A stretch of DNA of 6,372 bases from an uncultured Clostridia bacterium. GTDB lineage: Bacteria > Bacillota > Clostridia > Christensenellales > Aristaeellaceae. A program made the position numbers and the translations under genes. Positions 1 through 5,035 of this stretch are shown one piece after another. The DNA lies in assembly GCA_946409855.1 (NCBI GenBank), contig CAMJXZ010000198.1, forward strand, positions 1-6,372, given 5' to 3'. Under the pieces are notes generated by a model. The model had not been told where the DNA came from. It made no database searches and saw only the letters and a list, made by a program, of their open reading frames with translations. Positions within the stretch are counted from its first letter, which is position 1, and each line of letters opens with the position of its first letter.

Positions 1-25
1 AGGCCCTGCCATGCGGACCGGGCGG

Positions 26-1693
26 TCAGCCCTTGGACAGGCGGCCCTCCTCCAGGTGCAGGATATAATCGCAAATGGAAAGCGCGGCGCGGCGGTGCGT
101 CACGATCAGAACGGTCTTGTTCCGCATATCGGCGATGTTTTTAAGGACCTGGGCTTCCGTCGCCTCGTCCAGGGCGCTGGTGGATTCGTCCAGCAGCAGG
201 ATCGAGGCGTCGCTGATGAGGGCCCGGGCCAGAGAGACCCGCTGCGCCTGTCCTTCCGAAAGGCCAAGGCCCCGTTCGCCCAGGACGGCGTCCAGACCGA
301 TTTCGTCAATCAGTTCGTCGATGCAGGCTGCCCGCGCGGCGGCAAGGATCATCTCGTCCGTGGCGTGATCGGTAAACATGGTCAGGTTTTCCCGGAGCGT
401 CCCTGAAAACAGGGTGTTCCCCTGCGGCACATAAGCGAACAGACCCCTGGTCCCCTTGCCGGCCGGTACAAGCTGATCTCCCCGGCGGAACAGGATGGTT
501 CCGGAAGTGGGCCTGTACATGCCAAGCAGCAGCTGGAACAGGCTCGTTTTTCCGCCGCCGGAAATACCGGTCAGCGCGACAAAATCCCCCCGGTGAACGG
601 AGGCGGTGACATCGACCAGCACGTCGTCCATGCTGTTGTCATACTGGAAACAAACCGATTCCAGCCGGATCTCGTCAAAGGTATTCAGGACCGCGCCTGT
701 TTTTTCATCCGGCAGGCCGATCATTTCCTGCAGACGCTCGGCGGAGGCGACGACCCCGTACGTCCTGCTGATCAGGCTGACCGCGTTGGCGATGGGGGCC
801 TGAATGCGCCCCACCAGCTGAATCATGGCGGCCAGAGAGCCGTAGGTGAAAGTGCCCTGGTAAATCTTATAGCAGCCCCACAGCTGGCAAAGCAGCCAGG
901 TGAAGTCGAACATGCCGGACATGCCCTGGTTCATGAAGATGGTGAGGCGGCCTTTTCGGATCTGCTCCGCGGCGAAGTTTTCGCGCTTTTCCCGGATCTG
1001 GTTCAGGACCCGTTCCTCAGAACCGCTGGCTTTGACGACCCGGATATTCTCAAGCGCTTCCTGGGTGCCGGCGTGCAGCGTGTCCTCCGCCGCCTGCATC
1101 CGCTTATGGCGCTGCTTCATCGGTTCGCGGAAAACGAAGGCCAGTACGGCGCTGATCAGGGAAGCGAGAATCAGCGCGGGTACGAAACGCCAGTCCATGG
1201 AGATCAGGATGGCGGCAGCGCCGATAAAGGAAACGGTCATGCGCAGGAGAGACGGCAGCAGGTCCATGATGCCGTCCTTGACAACGGAAACATCGGAGAA
1301 TACGCGGTTCACCAGTTCCCCGCTGTGATAGCCTTTTAACGGCGCGTATTCCTTGCCGAAGACCGAGGTAGTGACCATATCCTGCATATGCTTCTGCAGC
1401 GCTGTCGCGGCTTTCAGGTCCAAGGCGTCTCTCCAGACGGCCAGGAAGTGCATAACCAGAAGAAGCGCCACCAGGATGACGGCATTATTCCGCAGGGCTG
1501 AAAAATCCGCGGCTGTGGCGCCGTCGATCATGCCCTTTGTGGCCAGCGTAAAGCCGAGCGAAACCAAAGAAGAGACCACCGCAATGCCGCTGATCAGCAT
1601 AAGCGGCCTGCGGACAGGAGCAGACCAGCGCCAGATCAGGGACAATGCGGGGCTTTTCATAATGGTTTTCAGTTTGGACAGGTTCTGGTTCAT
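26..1693 (-). CDS. ABC transporter, fused permease and ATPase (half-transporter)
   Basis: A 555-residue type I ABC exporter half, acting in the membrane as a homodimer or with an unseen partner. The permease domain spans about 25-320, with hydrophobic stretches near 31-50, 70-88, 150-188, 258-275 and 283-305. The ATPase has an A-loop aromatic Y351, Walker A GISGGGKT at 376-383, Q-loop Q424 in YVPQGNTLF, signature LSEGQ at 478-482, Walker B ILLLDE at 498-503 with D-loop SALD, and switch H533 in VTH. All catalytic positions are intact; LSEGQ replaces the usual LSGGQ. There is no N-terminal C39 peptidase domain, so it would not cut the leader itself. ATG 1693 overlaps the PqqD2 stop. It is the likely exporter of the mature peptide, and may also give self-protection. 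The ATPase is certain, the cargo is inferred from context. Confidence 0.93.
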   Translation of the reverse strand: MNQNLSKLKTIMKSPALSLIWRWSAPVRRPLMLISGIAVVSSLVSLGFTLATKGMIDGATAADFSALRNNAVILVALLLVMHFLAVWRDALDLKAATALQKHMQDMVTTSVFGKEYAPLKGYHSGELVNRVFSDVSVVKDGIMDLLPSLLRMTVSFIGAAAILISMDWRFVPALILASLISAVLAFVFREPMKQRHKRMQAAEDTLHAGTQEALENIRVVKASGSEERVLNQIREKRENFAAEQIRKGRLTIFMNQGMSGMFDFTWLLCQLWGCYKIYQGTFTYGSLAAMIQLVGRIQAPIANAVSLISRTYGVVASAERLQEMIGLPDEKTGAVLNTFDEIRLESVCFQYDNSMDDVLVDVTASVHRGDFVALTGISGGGKTSLFQLLLGMYRPTSGTILFRRGDQLVPAGKGTRGLFAYVPQGNTLFSGTLRENLTMFTDHATDEMILAAARAACIDELIDEIGLDAVLGERGLGLSEGQAQRVSLARALISDASILLLDESTSALDEATEAQVLKNIADMRNKTVLIVTHRRAALSICDYILHLEEGRLSKG

Positions 1694-1950
1694 TCGATCA
1701 GGGCGCCGATGCTTCGGAGTGTGTTCAGGATTTCTTCAACGTCTGCTGTGATCCTGTCCCGGGGGGCGTCATAAGTGCCGCACATGGCTTCGATGATCGC
1801 TTCAGCGGTGGTTTCTTCTTTCAGCTGGTTCACGATAAAGGCTGCGGACGCGTTGCCGCGGATGATGCCGGTAAACGTCTCCGCGCTGATCGGAACCAGA
1901 TACTGGACGCCGTCGATTTCATGTACCAGAAAATCTTCTTTGAGTCTCAT
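1690..1950 (-). CDS. PqqD-family protein, copy 2
   Basis: An 86-residue PqqD-like protein, divergent from copy 1. MRLKEDFLVHEIDGVQYLVP at 1-20 keeps the PqqD start, with DGVQYLVP in place of GEYMLVP. GNASAAFIVNQLKEETT at 32-48 aligns with the conserved N-x-x-A-x-x-I segment, but lacks the Trp of copy 1. The C-terminus is helical (DVEEILNTLRSIGAL, 70-84). AGGAG eight bases before ATG 1950 supports the start. Its last codons overlap the transporter start by four bases (ATGA), so the two are translationally coupled. This suggests it may serve the transporter or another enzyme rather than duplicate copy 1. It might also bind a second precursor not present in this window. Confidence 0.85.
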   Translation of the reverse strand: MRLKEDFLVHEIDGVQYLVPISAETFTGIIRGNASAAFIVNQLKEETTAEAIIEAMCGTYDAPRDRITADVEEILNTLRSIGALIE

Positions 1951-1981
1951 ATATTTTTCTCCTGACGGGAATAAAAACTTG

Positions 1982-2015
1982 AAAAAGGGAAAACGCGTTC
2001 ACGGGAGCTTTTCCC
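1982..2015 (-). terminator. Weak terminator-like hairpin before the second PqqD-like gene
   Basis: On the minus strand GGGAAAA (2015-2009) can pair with TTTTCCC (1993-1987), followed at once by TTTTT (1986-1982). The loop is 15 bases. A competing 5-pair stem CGGGA / TCCCG (2016-2012 with 2006-2002) uses the same 5' arm and would block the terminator form. With so few G-C pairs the terminator would be leaky at best. Mutually exclusive folds plus a T-run give an attenuator-like layout in front of the PqqD2-transporter pair. Confidence 0.35.
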
Positions 2016-2033
2016 GGATGCTCATTCATGATA

Positions 2034-2062
2034 AGACGGGGCTGTCATAAACAGCCCCATCT
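2034..2062 (-). repeat. Stable stem-loop between the two PqqD-like genes
   Basis: Eight perfect base pairs GGGGCTGT / ACAGCCCC close a 5-base loop. In the minus-strand RNA the stem extends to 12 pairs (AGAU / GUCU) through one U-G wobble; on plus-strand RNA the same position would be a C-A mismatch, so the extended form suits leftward transcripts. It starts 13 bases after the PqqD-like stop and is followed by TATCATG rather than a T-run. It may be a weak terminator, an mRNA processing site or a stabiliser of the upstream precursor message. Confidence 0.6.
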
Positions 2063-2075
2063 GTCCTTTTCTTTG

Positions 2076-2345
2076 TCAATAGTCTTCCAATAAGCCCGCT
2101 TCCTGAAAATGGGATAACAGTTTTTCCAGGTCCGCGGAAGCGGTTGCCTCATCGATGGCATACTTTTTCAGCATGGCCGCCAGCAGTTCTTCCTGTGTTA
2201 CGGGCGCCTGCAATTGTTCCCAGATGAACGCGGATACGCCGTTCAGCAGGATGTACCCCTGGTCCGTCCCGGTGCTTTCGCCGGTAGGCACCAGCATGTA
2301 TTCACCGACAATATGCCGCAGGGTAAAACCGGTTTTTGCTTTCAT
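2076..2345 (-). CDS. PqqD-family peptide chaperone (RRE), copy 1
   Basis: An 89-residue free-standing PqqD-like protein (PF05402 type). The start MKAKTGFTLRHIVGEYMLVP at 1-20 is typical: a basic N-terminus, then the beta-strand segment with the GEYMLVP signature. The middle ILLNGVSAFIWEQL at 32-45 matches the conserved N-x-x-A-x-x-I/L-W segment, and the C-terminus is helical. In known RiPP systems such proteins bind the leader and deliver it to the radical SAM enzyme; PqqD does so for PqqA and PqqE. It follows the precursor by 57 bases, with GAGGG eight bases before ATG 2345. It is the more canonical of the two copies and therefore the better candidate for binding the DVILTSG leader. Confidence 0.88.
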   Translation of the reverse strand: MKAKTGFTLRHIVGEYMLVPTGESTGTDQGYILLNGVSAFIWEQLQAPVTQEELLAAMLKKYAIDEATASADLEKLLSHFQEAGLLEDY

Positions 2346-2402
2346 TTACTGGTCCCTCATGCGTATGACGATCAGGGTAAAGATATGCGATAAGATAGCG
2401 AA

Positions 2403-2561
2403 TCAGCACCGGTTCATTGTCGCGTTGGGAAGCGGCTTGCCGTTGGGCATTGTGGTGCAGTTGGGATGATTGCCCGGGTTTTTGGCACCGGAGGTCAGAA
2501 TCACGTCGGCGCTGTTGATCAGGATCTTTTCCATTTTTGGGGTTTCATAAGGCTCTTTCAT
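2403..2561 (-). CDS. Putative RiPP precursor peptide (52 aa)
   Basis: A short gene encoding 52 residues, with a near-perfect ribosome site and a TGA stop. The probable leader is MKEPYETPKMEK followed by ILINSADVILTSG (ends G25). The pattern Y-x-x-P, hydrophobic positions and DVI-x-TSG recurs, as I recall it, at the start of small Firmicute peptides next to PqqD/radical SAM genes. The probable core is AKNPGNHPNCTTMPNG then KPLPNATMNRC (26-52). It has six Asn, five Pro, three Thr and two Cys (C35 and the final residue C52), no aromatic residues and no acidic ones. PN-C-T-T-M (33-38) and PN-A-T-M (45-49) form an imperfect repeat. It lies between the maturase and the first PqqD-like gene, the usual place for a precursor. 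No double-glycine site is seen; cleavage after G25 is a guess. The open frame and ribosome site are seen directly, the role is inference. Confidence 0.82.
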   Translation of the reverse strand: MKEPYETPKMEKILINSADVILTSGAKNPGNHPNCTTMPNGKPLPNATMNRC

Positions 2562-2568
2562 TTTTCTT

Positions 2569-2576
2569 CCTCCTTT
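2569..2576 (-). promoter_or_regulatory. Very strong ribosome binding site of the precursor gene
   Basis: AAAGGAGG on the minus strand, seven bases before ATG 2561, is a near-complete match to the 16S anti-Shine-Dalgarno. It lies in the 20-base gap after the radical SAM stop. It is the strongest ribosome site in the window, as expected for a peptide needed in excess of its enzymes, and it fixes the start of the 52-residue frame. Confidence 0.85.
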
Positions 2577-2581
2577 GTTTT

Positions 2582-3718
2582 TTATATCTCACATTCGGGA
2601 ATACTGTAAACCCCCTGCTGTACGAAATGCATCGTATGTTTGCAGAGCGCAGGAGAATGTACGCCCGGCTCGGAAAACCGGAGCAGTCTGCCGGCGCATT
2701 TTTCGCACAGCGGCTCATAAGCGCAGCCTTCGCATTCAATGGCCCGGGGCCATTGTTCCGCCGCCTGATGAATCTGCTGCCAGGCCTGTTCAAAACCATC
2801 CCGGAAAGGATAAGCTTTGACCATTTCGAGCTCGTTGCAGGGGCTCATGACCCCTTTCCAGTCAATGGAGAAACTGGACCGTCCGCCGCCGCACTTTAAG
2901 CCGCAAACTTTCCCTTCCCGGAACTTGCCGCCGGGGTTCGGCAGCCGCTCTTCCGGACATTCCGCGCAGGCGATGCCGTTCAGTTCGTTGCGGAACCGCA
3001 GGATCCGGATATACATATCGTCGTCCAGATCGGTGACGGTATCCGCTCTTCCGGTGTCAGGACGGGGAACGGTCAGCCAGGTGTTGACGCGGACCGCAGG
3101 GCACAGTTCTTTTGCCAGGCGGATGGTGCCGAATACATCCTCGCCCAGCGCCCGGTTGGGCGTCACGGATATTTGAAGCGGCAGATCCGCTTCCCGGAGC
3201 GCCCGGATGTGGCGGACCACCGTTCCAAAGACCCGCTGGCCGGTGACCCGTTCGTAAGCATCCTCACTGTCCCCGTAGAGGGTGATGCAGATGCAGCCAG
3301 GACGATAGCGCCGGAAATAATCGACCCAGTGTTCGTCCAGCAGCGCGCCATTGGTCATGACGGTAATCTCACAGCCTTCAGCGCGGAGATGGTCATACAC
3401 CGCCGAGAAACCGGGGTAAGAGAGGCATTCACCGCCCGTCAGGGTGGCGCGCAGCATGCCCGTCCGGCAGGCGTCTGAAATCAGGCTGTTCCACTGATCC
3501 GCCGTGAGCAGAGGCTGGGACAATTGCGGGCCTGTCAAATGCACATAACACATCGGACAGTTGAAATTGCACAGCGGTGTCAGTTCAAACTGCCCGTTCA
3601 GCGGTACGCCCTGCGCTCTCGCTTTCTGTTCCAGATAGCCGGAGAAGGAAGAGAAGGCGGGCATTGCGCCATTCGATTTTTTCCGGAGTTCCTCCAGATA
3701 TTCAAACCCGTCACTCAT
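2582..3718 (-). CDS. Radical SAM/SPASM peptide maturase
   Basis: A 378-residue radical SAM enzyme, the likely catalyst modifying the precursor encoded just after it. The SAM-cluster motif CNFNCPMC at 50-57 (C50, C54, C57) is followed by LTGGEC at 93-98, the SAM-binding GGE element, and a TIM-barrel core to about 245. The C-terminal SPASM region matches C-x12-G-x4-C (C276, G289, C294), then C329-x2-C332-x5-C338-x2-C341 and a distal C359, enough ligands for two auxiliary iron-sulfur clusters. C338-x2-C341 is one residue shorter than the usual CX3C. Extra cysteines are C251/C254 (CAEC), C272 and C376. No N-terminal RRE (PqqD-like) domain is fused, in line with the separate PqqD-like proteins. 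AAGGA five bases before ATG 3718 supports the start. SPASM enzymes of RiPP loci form thioether, C-C or ether links; which one applies here cannot be read off. Two core cysteines make a thioether plausible. Confidence 0.92.
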   Translation of the reverse strand: MSDGFEYLEELRKKSNGAMPAFSSFSGYLEQKARAQGVPLNGQFELTPLCNFNCPMCYVHLTGPQLSQPLLTADQWNSLISDACRTGMLRATLTGGECLSYPGFSAVYDHLRAEGCEITVMTNGALLDEHWVDYFRRYRPGCICITLYGDSEDAYERVTGQRVFGTVVRHIRALREADLPLQISVTPNRALGEDVFGTIRLAKELCPAVRVNTWLTVPRPDTGRADTVTDLDDDMYIRILRFRNELNGIACAECPEERLPNPGGKFREGKVCGLKCGGGRSSFSIDWKGVMSPCNELEMVKAYPFRDGFEQAWQQIHQAAEQWPRAIECEGCAYEPLCEKCAGRLLRFSEPGVHSPALCKHTMHFVQQGVYSIPECEI

Positions 3719-3773
3719 TTACGTCCTTCTCAGCTTCCTGATGTGATCAATCCTCTTGCAGATGACCTGAATC

Positions 3774-3802
3774 ATTATAACGTAACGTACTGTCCGTGTC
3801 AA
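3774..3802 (-). promoter_or_regulatory. Perfect sigma-A consensus promoter for the maturase-precursor unit
   Basis: On the minus strand TTGACA (3802-3797), a 17-base spacer and TATAAT (3779-3774) match the housekeeping consensus at all twelve positions with ideal spacing. Transcription should start near 3768-3767, giving a 5' UTR of about 50 bases before the radical SAM ATG at 3718. The spacer ends in two tandem CGTTA units running into the -10 box, a possible regulator site. The promoter lies in the 120-base gap after nucleotidyltransferase copy 2, so the maturase, precursor, PqqD-like proteins and transporter can be expressed apart from the nucleotidyltransferases. No terminator is seen between copy 2 and this promoter. 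Confidence 0.85.
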
Positions 3803-3838
3803 TGAGAAGATGATGATATTCGTGCTGAAATCATTGAT

Positions 3839-5023
3839 CTATGAGCGTTTTTCCTTGGTATAAGCTCCGTTTTTGAAGCGGACAAGCCCCTGCGATTCCC
3901 TGCTTGCGCCCAGCGCGTTAAGCAGCTCGTCTTTCCGCCGGCCCGCCTGATATTCTTCGGCGAAACGCGATGCCGCGTGTGGGCGGGAAACAGCTTTCGA
4001 CAGGTAACGCCAAAGCTGATACAGCCACGCGAAAGGCCGGAGAACCGGATGCTTCTGCGCGGCTTTCCAGTTGATCAAGCCCCGTTTTTGCAAAAAACGG
4101 AAGGCGTCTGCGGCAGAATGGCTGGACAGGAAACGGGATACGGTCCATTTCTCCTCGGATATTTTACGGCCGAAGTTCCCGCTGGCAAGAATATAATCCA
4201 TCAGCCGGTCGCAAACCCGTTCATCCGCATCGGCGCACCACGCGCGGGCCGGAAGGCCAAGGTATTGGACGCACATTTTTGTGACATAAACTGCCAGGCG
4301 CTCATGACCGGTTCGCTCAATCAATGCTTTGAATTCAGGCCACTGTTCGTCCGACAGACACCGGTCGGCAAACATCATCCAGTCAATGATCTGCCGGAGA
4401 CCTACTCCGCTTTCCAGATGATGATTGATGTGTTCCAGCAGCGTAAGGCCGTTGACAGGATCCGGCAGCGTGTGATCCGGCTGAATGTTTTCAAGGATCA
4501 GGTCGTCGATCAGCCGGGAAAGGGCAGGATCGTTTTCATGCGCGTAATAGGCATGCACCTCGATAATGATGCCGTTTTTGATGAACTGACGATGGCGCCC
4601 GGTATCCGTCGGATCCGTGTCTGGGATTTCCTGAAAACCGTTGCTGAGCAGCGAATCACAGGCTTCGGAGAAGTGCTGCCGCGGGGGCATGATGTCGATG
4701 TCGCCCATGGAGCGCAGCTGCGGGGAAGGATAGTACTTGGCCGCCTCGGTGCCCTTCAGGACGGCGTAGGGAACCTTGATGGGCAGGGAAGCCTGGATAA
4801 ACCTGCTCTGGCAGTACGCGGCGATGTTTTGCCGGATGCCGGTTTGCCACGTCTGCCGCAGTTCGTCGGACATCGTCAGCTCAGGCAGTATTTTTGCGGG
4901 AAGCGCGGTCAGTGTCTGACGCTGCATTTCCTCGAAAATATCACCGTCCACCGTCAGCCCTTCGGCAGGCAGCGCCCACAGGGAGCACTGAATCAGTTTT
5001 AAGAGATTGTCATGCGCTTCCAA
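3839..5023 (-). CDS. NTP_transf_5-type nucleotidyltransferase family protein (copy 2)
   Basis: A 394-residue paralogue of the gene just upstream, aligning along nearly the whole length. Shared blocks are LKGTEAAKYYP at 89-99, GDIDIM at 107-112 (D108, D110 as likely metal ligands), IEVHAYY at 154-160, PVNGLTLLEHINHH at 189-202, IDWMMF at 213-218 and YLGLPARAWCADADE at 254-268. All presumed catalytic acids are kept in both copies, so neither looks dead. The start is TTG at 5023, with GAGG about 10 bases upstream; no in-frame ATG lies nearby, and this start lines up with copy 1. The gap from copy 1 is 12 bases, so the two are almost certainly cotranscribed. The pair may form a heterodimer or act on different substrates. 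The TTG start and weak ribosome site suggest low expression. Confidence 0.85.
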   Translation of the reverse strand: MEAHDNLLKLIQCSLWALPAEGLTVDGDIFEEMQRQTLTALPAKILPELTMSDELRQTWQTGIRQNIAAYCQSRFIQASLPIKVPYAVLKGTEAAKYYPSPQLRSMGDIDIMPPRQHFSEACDSLLSNGFQEIPDTDPTDTGRHRQFIKNGIIIEVHAYYAHENDPALSRLIDDLILENIQPDHTLPDPVNGLTLLEHINHHLESGVGLRQIIDWMMFADRCLSDEQWPEFKALIERTGHERLAVYVTKMCVQYLGLPARAWCADADERVCDRLMDYILASGNFGRKISEEKWTVSRFLSSHSAADAFRFLQKRGLINWKAAQKHPVLRPFAWLYQLWRYLSKAVSRPHAASRFAEEYQAGRRKDELLNALGASRESQGLVRFKNGAYTKEKRS

Positions 5024-5035
5024 ATTGATCGATCC

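Noticed and set aside
1..12. Possible start of a further minus-strand gene (ATG at 12-10, reading MAGP) 13 bases after the transporter stop
   Set aside because: Only four codons are visible and no convincing ribosome site precedes the ATG; it may be real but cannot be supported here.
593..1339. Plus-strand open frame of 248 codons opposite the ABC transporter
   Set aside because: It lies wholly inside the transporter gene, which has all ATPase motifs; no independent motif or ribosome site supports it.
2022..2060. Twelve-codon minus-strand frame (MGLFMTAPSYHE) as a second precursor or leader peptide
   Set aside because: It lies inside the 12-pair hairpin, which explains its sequence, and the AAGGA is only three bases from the ATG.
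2051..2079. TTGACA (2079-2074) at the end of the first PqqD-like gene as a promoter for the second
   Set aside because: At 17 bases downstream the sequence is GGCTGT, not a -10 box; the nearest TTTATG is 22 bases away.
3977..5002. Long plus-strand open frame of 341 codons antisense to nucleotidyltransferase copy 2
   Set aside because: It is a shadow of a well-supported minus-strand gene with clear homology to its neighbour.
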